Part shown: positions 5,971 through 11,811 of the stretch, in pieces
Position numbering within the stretch: the stretch's first letter is position 1
Layout: every line of letters starts with the position of its first letter
Origin: Acetobacteraceae bacterium
GTDB taxonomy: Bacteria > Pseudomonadota > Alphaproteobacteria > Acetobacterales > Acetobacteraceae
Assembly: GCA_027306955.1 (NCBI GenBank)
Contig: DAHUXX010000162.1
Location: 1-12,634, forward strand
Direction of reading: 5' to 3'
Length of the DNA stretch: 12,634 bases
Translations under genes and position numbers: made by a program
Notes under the pieces: generated by a model
The model's input: only the letters and a program-made list of their open reading frames with translations
The model's database searches: none
Told to the model about the DNA's origin: nothing

Positions 5971-6384
5971 TCAGACGGGACGGACGGGAGGCGCCTGCGC
6001 CGGCGGCGGCGGTGCCGCGAGCCGGCGTCCGGGCACCGGCACCCGCCGCTCCGGCCTGCCCGCCTCGGCAAGAAACCCCGCGCGCGGCGCCGTCAGCATC
6101 GGGGCGGTGGGCGGTCCGGGCGGGCTCGTCGCATGCCCGCCGAAGCCGCAGGGCTTGCCCGCCTTGCCCGCCGGCAGCGCCTTGCCGCCCTTGGCCGTGA
6201 CGAGCGGCCCGTGCACCAGCGGCCCATGCGCCAGCGGCCCGTGCCCGGTGCAGATCGCGAGCACGGCGCCGCTGCTCGACGCGGGCATGAAGCCCGGCGG
6301 CAGCATCACCTTCAGCCATAGCGCCAGCAGGGCGAGGCCCATCAGCCCCCGCCAGCCGCGCCCGGCGCGCATCCACGCGATCAT
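5971..6384 (-). CDS. DUF2946-like small membrane/periplasmic protein
   Basis: 137 residues. An N-terminal Trp/Arg-containing start leads into one hydrophobic segment (about 11-29) that ends in the family-typical LPPGFMP (28-34). AVLAICTGHG with C45 follows, and later a second cysteine in KPCGFGGHAT (C79). The C-terminus is proline-rich (PPPPAQAPP). This pattern of one membrane segment, PGFMP and two spaced cysteines matches DUF2946, a family of unknown function often encoded beside copper-handling genes. That is what is seen here: it is read first, followed by PCu(A)C and SCO. Between the cysteines is a repetitive HGPLA/HGPLV segment (about 48-62) that adds three histidines. The ATG at 6384 lacks a strong ribosome site; an in-frame ATG four codons later is an alternative. 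It may act in copper sensing or delivery, but that is inference from context. Confidence 0.72.
   Translation of the reverse strand: MIAWMRAGRGWRGLMGLALLALWLKVMLPPGFMPASSSGAVLAICTGHGPLAHGPLVHGPLVTAKGGKALPAGKAGKPCGFGGHATSPPGPPTAPMLTAPRAGFLAEAGRPERRVPVPGRRLAAPPPPAQAPPVRPV
6203..6247. repeat. 15-bp degenerate tandem repeat inside the DUF2946-like gene
   Basis: Three units with core AGCGGCCCGTGCACC (6203-6217, 6218-6232, 6233-6247) differing at a few positions. On the minus strand they encode HGPLV/HGPLA. The period and the GGCCCGT core are the same as in the repeat of the neighbouring copper-chaperone gene. Confidence 0.8.
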
Positions 6385-6463
6385 GCGCGCTTCATAGCCG
6401 TCGCCCGGCGCGCCGTCACGTCGCCCGCCCGCCTCTCGTCAACCGCTCATGCGGGGGCCTCGG

Positions 6464-7066
6464 TCACACCCAGGGCATCGCCTCGGCGTAGCCGGCCACG
6501 AAGCCCTTGATCGTGTCCGCAAGGCTCAGTGTCAGCCCGGTCTCGTCCTGCCCGGCGATCAGCAATTCCTTGCGCAGCGGGTCCACGGCGAAGCTGTCCA
6601 CCGAGAACCCGTCATTCACCCCGACCGGACCGGTCACGGTCTGCGCGGGCAGGTCCACCACGAGGTGCGCCCCAGGGTTGCGCGCCAGCGCCGCCCGCAG
6701 CTCCGCGCAGCGTGCCTCCGGCAGCACGATCGGCAGCAGCCCGTTCTTGAAGCTGTTCGAATAGAAGATGTCGCCGAACGACGGCGCGATCACCACGCGA
6801 AACCCGGAATCGACCAGCGCCCAGGCGGCATGCTCGCGCGAGGAGCCGCAGCCGAAATTGCGATCGGCCACCATGATCGCGGCCCCCTTGTGCGCCGGCG
6901 CGTCGAGCGGAAAGCCAGGCTCGCTCCGCAGGTCGTGGAACAGGATTTCCGCGTAGCCGTCCTGGCGCGGGCGCCAGAGATAGCGCGCCGGCACGAGCTG
7001 GTCGGTGTCCACGTTGGTCATGTCGAGTGGCATGGCCTTCGCGTCCACGGTCGAAAAAGGTTCCAT
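6464..7066 (-). CDS. leuD: 3-isopropylmalate dehydratase small subunit-like (aconitase family)
   Basis: 200 residues, the usual length of bacterial LeuD. The swivel domain shows VDTDQLVPARYL (19-30), NFGCGSSREHA (70-80, substrate-binding Ser/Arg loop) and IAPSFGDIFYSNSFKNGLLP (93-112). It pairs with the large subunit encoded just upstream to hydrate/dehydrate a substituted malate or maleate. The ATG at 7066 shares its A with the large-subunit stop (TGATG), so translation is coupled; the longer frame to 7210 lies inside that gene. The tail reads VDPLRKELLIAGQDETGLTL (161-180), whereas, as I recall it, E. coli LeuD has a segment ending CMMNGLDSIGLTL; this divergence and the operon context make a substrate other than isopropylmalate plausible. 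It is the last gene of the operon, and no terminator is evident in the 79 nt downstream. Confidence 0.9.
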   Translation of the reverse strand: MEPFSTVDAKAMPLDMTNVDTDQLVPARYLWRPRQDGYAEILFHDLRSEPGFPLDAPAHKGAAIMVADRNFGCGSSREHAAWALVDSGFRVVIAPSFGDIFYSNSFKNGLLPIVLPEARCAELRAALARNPGAHLVVDLPAQTVTGPVGVNDGFSVDSFAVDPLRKELLIAGQDETGLTLSLADTIKGFVAGYAEAMPWV

Positions 7067-8481
7067 CACGCCTCTCCCGCCATCAGGCGACGCACATCGG
7101 TGATGTGGCCGGTCACCGCCGCGGCGGCCGCCATGGTCGGGCTCATCAGATGCGTCCGCGCACCTGGTCCTTGGCGCCCGACGAAGTTGCGGTTGGAGGT
7201 GGAGGCGCAATGCACGCCGGGATCCACCAGGTCACCGTTGACGCCCGCGCACATCGAGCAGCCTGGCTCGCGCCACTCGAACCCCGCATCTTTGAAGACC
7301 TGGTCGAGGCCTTCCCGCTCGGCCTGGCGCTTGACCAGGCCCGATCCCGGCACTGCCCAGGCCTGCACCTTCGCCTTGCGCCCCTTCAGCACCGCGGCGG
7401 CGGCGCGCAGGTCCTCGATGCGGGAGTTGGTGCAGGAGCCGATGAAGACGCGGTTGATCGGGATCTCGTCGATCCGCATGCCCGGGCTCAGGCCCATGTA
7501 GTGCAGCGCGGCGGCGAGCGCCTCGCGCCGCTCCGCGGTGGGCGCCGCCGCGGGGTCGGGCACCGCGCCGGTCACCGCGGTCGCGTGCTCCGGGCTCGTG
7601 CCCCAGGTCGCCATCGGCTCGATCGCGCTGCCGTCCAGCGTCACCTCGGCGTCGAACGCCGCGCCGGGGTCGCTCGGCAGCGTGCGCCAGAACGCCACCG
7701 CCCGGTCCCACATCGCGCCCTGCGGCGCGTAGGGCCGGCCCTTGAGGTAGGCGAAGGTGGTCTCGTCCGGCGCCACCATGCCGGCCCGCGCGCCGGCCTC
7801 GATCGACATGTTGCAGACGGAGAGCCGCCCCTCGATCGACATGTCGCGGAACACGGGGCCGGCATATTCGATCACCTTGCCGGTGCCCCCGGCGGTGCCG
7901 ATGCGCGCGATGATCGCCAGGATCGCGTCCTTCGGCGTGACTCCCGCGCCGAGTTTCCCCTCCACGCTGATGCGCATGCTCTGCGGCTTGCGCGACTGCC
8001 ACAGCGTCTGCGTCGCCAGCACATGCGCGACCTCCGAGGCACCGATGCCGAACGCCAGCGCCCCGAGCGCGCCGTGGCTCGAGGTATGGCTGTCGCCGCA
8101 CACCATGGTGATGCCGGGCAGCGTGATCCCCTGCTCCGGCCCGATCACGTGGATGATGCCCTGCCGCGGATCGCCGAGCCCGAAATGGGTGAAGCCGTGC
8201 TTCCTCGCGTTCTCCGCCATCCCCGCGACCAGGTCGCGGCGGAACGCCTCGCTGATCGAGGCGAGATCGTTGCCGGCGGTGGAAACGTAATGATCCGGCG
8301 TGCCGAAGGTGTGGCGCCTGTCGTGCAGCGGCAGCTTGCGCTCGGCGAGGAAACGGAACGCGGCTCCCGAGCCGTCGTGCAGAAGATGTCGCCCGACCAG
8401 CAGCAGCACCGCCCCGTCCGGCCGCGTCACCACGGCATGGCGCGCCCAGATCTTGTCGAACAGCGACTGCGGCGCGCTCAT
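7066..8481 (-). CDS. leuC: 3-isopropylmalate dehydratase large subunit-like (aconitase family)
   Basis: 471 residues, normal for LeuC. The three 4Fe-4S ligands are present: C350 in FIGSCTNSR and C408 and C411 in PGCSMCAG. Also conserved are VCGDSHTSSHGA (127-138) and CASTSNRNFVGRQG (425-438). The enzyme dehydrates and rehydrates a hydroxy-diacid in the cytoplasm, working with the small subunit encoded next. Two active-site-region differences from E. coli LeuC, as I recall it, stand out: HLLHDGSGAAF (32-42) replaces HLVHEVTSPQAF, and DHYVST (63-68) has Tyr where DHNVST has Asn. The ATG at 8481 overlaps the lyase stop by 4 nt. The longer frame to 8634 is antisense-like sequence inside the lyase gene. 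Being in an importer/lyase operon instead of with leuB, it may serve catabolism; a leucine-pathway role remains possible. Confidence 0.93.
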   Translation of the reverse strand: MSAPQSLFDKIWARHAVVTRPDGAVLLLVGRHLLHDGSGAAFRFLAERKLPLHDRRHTFGTPDHYVSTAGNDLASISEAFRRDLVAGMAENARKHGFTHFGLGDPRQGIIHVIGPEQGITLPGITMVCGDSHTSSHGALGALAFGIGASEVAHVLATQTLWQSRKPQSMRISVEGKLGAGVTPKDAILAIIARIGTAGGTGKVIEYAGPVFRDMSIEGRLSVCNMSIEAGARAGMVAPDETTFAYLKGRPYAPQGAMWDRAVAFWRTLPSDPGAAFDAEVTLDGSAIEPMATWGTSPEHATAVTGAVPDPAAAPTAERREALAAALHYMGLSPGMRIDEIPINRVFIGSCTNSRIEDLRAAAAVLKGRKAKVQAWAVPGSGLVKRQAEREGLDQVFKDAGFEWREPGCSMCAGVNGDLVDPGVHCASTSNRNFVGRQGPGARTHLMSPTMAAAAAVTGHITDVRRLMAGEA

Positions 8482-9362
8482 TCCGCGGCCTCCCGCGTGG
8501 ATACGTCGCGGAAGCGCGTGCGCAGCGGGTCCCATTCGTCCGCGCCGACGCGCGAGAAGGCCTGGCGCACCGTCATCCCGCCCACCTCGGGGTGCCGGCG
8601 CGTCGCCTTCAACGCCGCCAGCGCGCCGTCGCACGCATGCATCATGGTCTTGAACAGCAGTCCCGGAACGATCACCAGGCGATAGCCCATCGCCTCGGCC
8701 TCATCGAGCGTCACGTCCGGGCTCTTGCCGCCCTTCACCAGGTTGTAGAGGCACGGGCCCTTCACCCGCTGCGGCACCGCGGCGACCTCCTCCATCGTCC
8801 GCGGCGCCTCGAGGAACGCGATGTCGGCGCCGGCCGCCAGCGCCGCGTTGCAGCGCCCCACCGCCTCGTCGAAGCCCGCGACCGCTCGGCTGTCGGTGCG
8901 CGCGATCACCACGAAATCCGGGTCCGGGCGCATCGCCACCGCGGCGCGGATCTTGGCCAGCCAGTCCTCGCGCGGAACGATCTCCTTGTCGTCGAGGTGG
9001 CCGCACCGCTTGGGCGAGACTTGGTCCTCGATATGGATCCCCGCGGTACCGGCGCGCGCATGTTCCTGCACCAGCCGCACCACGTTGAGCTCGTTGCCAT
9101 AGCCGGTGTCGCCGTCGGCGATCACCGGCGCGTTGGCGGCGCGCACCAGGCGCGCGGCGTTGTCCACCATCTCGCTCATCGTCACCAGGCCGTAGTCCGG
9201 GTAGCCGAGCGTCGCCGCCGTCCCCGCTCCGGTCATGTAGACCACGGGAAACCCGGCCTGCACGATGAGGCGCGCGCCGATGGCATCGAAGGCACCGGGC
9301 GCGGCGATCGTCCGCTGTTCGCTGAGCAGGGCACGCAGGCGTGCGGCATGACTGGTTGGCAT
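8478..9362 (-). CDS. isocitrate lyase/PEP mutase family C-C lyase
   Basis: 294 residues from the ATG at 9362, which has AAGGGGA 7 nt upstream; an earlier in-frame start at 9416 adds 18 residues without family similarity. The TIM-barrel landmarks are MTGAGTAATLGYPD (43-56), IADGDTGYGN (81-90, Mg-binding Asp), IHIEDQVSPKRCGH (109-122) and VIARTDSRA (152-160). The KRCGH motif with C120 is the catalytic-loop signature of true lyases such as methylisocitrate lyase and 2,3-dimethylmalate lyase; it is absent from the oxaloacetate decarboxylases of the superfamily. Such enzymes split a 2-hydroxy- or substituted-malate-type acid into a 2-oxoacid plus a carboxylic acid. It directly precedes and overlaps the LeuC-like gene. 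The likely substrate is a (methylated) malate produced by the LeuCD-like hydratase; the exact compound is inference. Confidence 0.9.
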   Translation of the reverse strand: MPTSHAARLRALLSEQRTIAAPGAFDAIGARLIVQAGFPVVYMTGAGTAATLGYPDYGLVTMSEMVDNAARLVRAANAPVIADGDTGYGNELNVVRLVQEHARAGTAGIHIEDQVSPKRCGHLDDKEIVPREDWLAKIRAAVAMRPDPDFVVIARTDSRAVAGFDEAVGRCNAALAAGADIAFLEAPRTMEEVAAVPQRVKGPCLYNLVKGGKSPDVTLDEAEAMGYRLVIVPGLLFKTMMHACDGALAALKATRRHPEVGGMTVRQAFSRVGADEWDPLRTRFRDVSTREAAE

Positions 9363-9369
9363 CGGCGTT

Positions 9370-9376
9370 TCCCCTT
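9370..9376 (-). promoter_or_regulatory. Shine-Dalgarno of the lyase gene
   Basis: AAGGGGA on the minus strand, 7 nt before the ATG at 9362. It decides between this start and the upstream in-frame start at 9416, and shows that the lyase has its own ribosome entry after the operon's only real gap. Confidence 0.7.
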
Positions 9377-9401
9377 GTTCTGGCTCGAGGTTAGGCATTC
9401 G

Positions 9402-9428
9402 GCCGCGCGCGGACAAGCCGCGCGCGGC
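9402..9428 (-). promoter_or_regulatory. intercistronic 11-bp hairpin between transporter and lyase genes
   Basis: GCCGCGCGCGG at 9402-9412 and CCGCGCGCGGC at 9418-9428 form a perfect 11-bp stem with a 5-nt loop. Each arm is also nearly self-complementary. It lies 25 nt after the permease stop and 40 nt before the lyase ATG. No T-tract follows in the direction of transcription, so partial termination or an mRNA-processing/stability role is more likely than a strong terminator. Confidence 0.6.
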
Positions 9429-9452
9429 TGGCGTTCCGTTCCGCCGGCGGTC

Positions 9453-10220
9453 TCATCGCTGGCGCCGCAGGCGCTTGTCGGCCGCGAGCAGCCCCGCATT
9501 GGCCAGGATCGCGGTCACCACGACGATCAGCACGACCGCGGTGGTCAGCTTCACGTTGTGCAGGTTGATGCCGTTGAGGATGAGAAACCCCATGCCCTTC
9601 TGCGAGGCGAACATCTCGCCGATCAGCACCCCGAGCAGCGTGAGCGAGAACCCCACGCGCAGCCCGGTGAAGATTTCCGGCAGCACCGCGGGCGCCAGGA
9701 CGTGCAGCAGGGTCTGGCGCGGCGAGAGGCGCATGGCGCGGGCGCTGCGCAGCAGCACCGGCGGCAGCCCTTTCACCGCCGCGAGGGTGAACAGCGTCAC
9801 CGGGATCACGCCATGGATCACCCCGAACGCCACCTTCGCCGACAGCCCGAGCCCGAACAGCAGCAGGATCAGTGGGTAAAGCGTCACCTTCGGAATGGTG
9901 TAAAGCGCCGCCAGCACCGGTTCGGTCACGTCGCCGGCAAAGCGCCACAGCCCGAGCCCCAGCCCCGCCAGCACGCCGAGCAGCGAGGCGATCGCCAGCG
10001 AAGAGACAAACGCCAGCGCCGTCGCCCCCACATTGCTCCAGAACCAGCCCTGCTCCAGCATTGAGATTGCATAGGCGACGGTGGCGAAGGGCGAGGTGAT
10101 CGCCGACGACCCGGCATAGGCATAGGCCCCCTGCCAGCAGACCAGCAGCGCCAGCACGATCAGCAGCTGGTCGAGTGCCAGGCTGCGCCGCCGCGCCGGA
10201 CGGACCAGCGTGGCGCTCAT
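9453..10220 (-). CDS. NitT/TauT-type ABC transporter permease (second)
   Basis: 255 residues, typical of SsuC/TauC-type inner-membrane permeases. About six hydrophobic segments are visible (roughly 17-36, 64-92, 103-124, 127-148, 186-203 and 226-246). The cytoplasmic EAA-like coupling loop runs from about 149 to 190 (AVKGLPPVLLRSARAMRLS and onward to the conserved Gly at 186). It should pair with the permease encoded upstream to form the membrane channel driven by the ATPase two genes upstream. The ATG at 10220 overlaps the previous gene's stop by 4 nt (ATGA); an in-frame extension to 10256 would sit entirely inside that gene. A 90-nt gap with a hairpin follows before the lyase. Confidence 0.93.
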   Translation of the reverse strand: MSATLVRPARRRSLALDQLLIVLALLVCWQGAYAYAGSSAITSPFATVAYAISMLEQGWFWSNVGATALAFVSSLAIASLLGVLAGLGLGLWRFAGDVTEPVLAALYTIPKVTLYPLILLLFGLGLSAKVAFGVIHGVIPVTLFTLAAVKGLPPVLLRSARAMRLSPRQTLLHVLAPAVLPEIFTGLRVGFSLTLLGVLIGEMFASQKGMGFLILNGINLHNVKLTTAVVLIVVVTAILANAGLLAADKRLRRQR

Positions 10221-10978
10221 GCCCGAGCCCTGCGGCGCAGCAGCCGCTGCTCCCACATGTGCAGCAGCGAGTTCATCGCCGTCGCCACCAGCAGCACGAA
10301 CAGCATCAGCCCGTACATCGTCTTGTTATCGAAACTGTTATAGGCATAGGCAATCTGGTAGCCGAGCCCCCTGCCGGAAAGGATGAACTCGCCGGCTATG
10401 ATGCTGATGAAGGCATAGGCGAGCGCCAGCTTCATCCCCGTCATCAGCGACGCGGCCGCGGCCGGCACCACCACCAGAAACAGCGTGCGCAGCCGGCCAA
10501 GCCGGTGCATGCGCGCCACCTTGATCAGCACCGGCGGCACGCGGTCCAGCCCGTTCAGCGTGCTGATCGCCATCGCCACCATGGCGGCAGCGAACCCGAT
10601 CGCCACCAGCGGCATCTCGTTGAGCCCGAAGAACGCCACCAGTACCGGATAGAAAACGAAGAACGGCACCGCGTAATAGGACGCGAGCAGCGGGTCCAGC
10701 GCACGGCGCAGGCGCGGCATGGCATGCAGGACCGCCCCCGCCGCGGTCCCCACCACGACCGAGAGCGCAAACGCGATCGCCACCGTCGAGAACGTCCGCT
10801 CGATGTCGGGCGTCACTTTGCCCGAGGCCAGCAGGTCCACCATCGCCACCGCCATCTGGCTCGGCGCCAGCAGCGTCAGCGGATTGATCACGCCGGTGCG
10901 GCACAGGATCTCGAGCAGCGCGATCGAGCCCACGATCAGACCGACCCGGCTCGCCAGCACGGCGCGCCCGCGGCTCAC
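10217..10978 (-). CDS. NitT/TauT-type ABC transporter permease (first)
   Basis: 253 residues from a GTG at 10978, which overlaps the ATPase stop as GTGA. The reading frame stays open to 11332, but that extension is Arg/Ala-rich sequence antisense in character and lies inside the ATPase gene. Hydrophobic segments appear at about 12-27, 64-85, 102-118, 123-140, 165-180, 185-200 and 221-238. The EAA-like loop is at about 142-184 (NGLDRVPPVLIKVARMHRLG then VVPAAAASLMTGMKLA). It is a member of the BPD_transp_1 fold, like the second permease, but the two are clearly diverged, so the channel is probably a heterodimer. Two different permease genes in a row is less common for SsuC-type systems, which often use a homodimer. 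Confidence 0.9.
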   Translation of the reverse strand: MSRGRAVLASRVGLIVGSIALLEILCRTGVINPLTLLAPSQMAVAMVDLLASGKVTPDIERTFSTVAIAFALSVVVGTAAGAVLHAMPRLRRALDPLLASYYAVPFFVFYPVLVAFFGLNEMPLVAIGFAAAMVAMAISTLNGLDRVPPVLIKVARMHRLGRLRTLFLVVVPAAAASLMTGMKLALAYAFISIIAGEFILSGRGLGYQIAYAYNSFDNKTMYGLMLFVLLVATAMNSLLHMWEQRLLRRRARA

Positions 10979-11811
10979 GGTGGCGCGCCACCCATCGCCT
11001 TGAGCGATTCCGCGCGCAGATGCGACCACAGCCTGGCGGTGATCGCGCCGAACCCGGCCTCGGCCACCAGGCTGCTGTCGCGCTCGCGCGGCCAGCCAGT
11101 CTTGAGCAGGTCGACGAAGCGTCCGGGCCGCGCGGACATCGCGCCCACCCGGTCGGACAGCATCGCCGCCTCGTCGAGCGCGTGCGTGATCAGCAGCACC
11201 GTCGCCCGGGTCTCGCGCCACAGCCGCAGCAACTCGTCGCCCATCAGCAGTCTGGTCTGCTGGTCGAGCGCGCCGAACGGCTCGTCGAGCAGGATCAGCC
11301 GCGGCTGCAGCACCAGCGTGCGGGCGATGCACACGCGCTGGCGCATGCCGCCAGAGAGCTGCACGGGATAGGCGCGCGCGAAATCCCTCAGCCCCATGAA
11401 GCCGATCGCGTACTCCACCCGTCTGCGCACCTCCGCCGGATCGACGCCGGCGCGTCGCAGCCCGAAGGCGATGTTGTCGGTGACGGTGAGCCAGGGAAAC
11501 GACGCGTCCTCCTGGAATACCACGCCGATCCCATCCGGCACCTTGCCCGCCACCGGCTTGCCCTCGAACATCACCTCGCCGGCGCTCGGTGCCGCCAGTC
11601 CCGCCTGCACGTCGATCAGCGTCGACTTGCCGCAGCCGGACGGACCCACGACGGAGAAGAACTCGCCGCGCGCCAGGTCGAGGTCGATCGGCCCCAGCGC
11701 ATGCACGGGCGCCGCCCCGGGATAGACCCGCGTCACCCCGCGGAGCGAGGCATGAGCGGCGGGCGCGGCGGCGCCGGGCAGCGCCGCCGCGCCCGCCAAG
11801 GCATCGGCCAT
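10975..11811 (-). CDS. NitT/TauT-type ABC transporter ATP-binding protein
   Basis: 278 residues, with all ABC ATPase motifs: Walker A GPSGCGKST (56-64), Q-loop FQED with Q100, signature LSGGMRQR (152-159), Walker B LILLDEP (172-178), D-loop ALD (181-183) and switch H210 in LITHALDEA. The sequence FQEDASFPWLTVTDNIAFGL is characteristic of the SsuB/TauB group of importers for sulfonates, nitrate and aromatic or pyrimidine-like acids. The ATG at 11811 shares its A with the stop of the substrate-binding-protein gene (TGATG); a GTG one codon earlier (11814) is equally possible. The first 20 residues are Ala-rich and outside the usual fold. It powers the two permeases encoded next. Confidence 0.95.
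   Translation of the reverse strand: MADALAGAAALPGAAAPAAHASLRGVTRVYPGAAPVHALGPIDLDLARGEFFSVVGPSGCGKSTLIDVQAGLAAPSAGEVMFEGKPVAGKVPDGIGVVFQEDASFPWLTVTDNIAFGLRRAGVDPAEVRRRVEYAIGFMGLRDFARAYPVQLSGGMRQRVCIARTLVLQPRLILLDEPFGALDQQTRLLMGDELLRLWRETRATVLLITHALDEAAMLSDRVGAMSARPGRFVDLLKTGWPRERDSSLVAEAGFGAITARLWSHLRAESLKAMGGAPP

Noticed and set aside
5415..6247. Tandem 15-bp repeats as a CRISPR-like array
   Set aside because: The units are contiguous without spacers, in frame and inside coding sequence, so they are protein-level repeats.
6443..6454. CCGC-TCAT-GCGG downstream of the LeuD-like gene as a terminator
   Set aside because: The 4-bp stem without a T-tract is too weak; no convincing terminator is visible for the operon.
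7067..7210. 48-codon upstream extension of the LeuD-like gene
   Set aside because: It overlaps the conserved C-terminus of the LeuC-like gene; the ATG at 7066 gives the normal LeuD length and a coupled start.
7027..10064. Long plus-strand open frames (552 and 490 codons) opposite the LeuC-like, lyase and permease genes
   Set aside because: Low-complexity Arg/His/Ala composition, no motifs and no Shine-Dalgarno; they are complements of well-supported genes.
10979..11332. 118-codon upstream extension of the first permease
   Set aside because: It lies wholly inside the ATPase gene in another frame; the GTG at 10978 overlapping the ATPase stop gives a normal-length permease.
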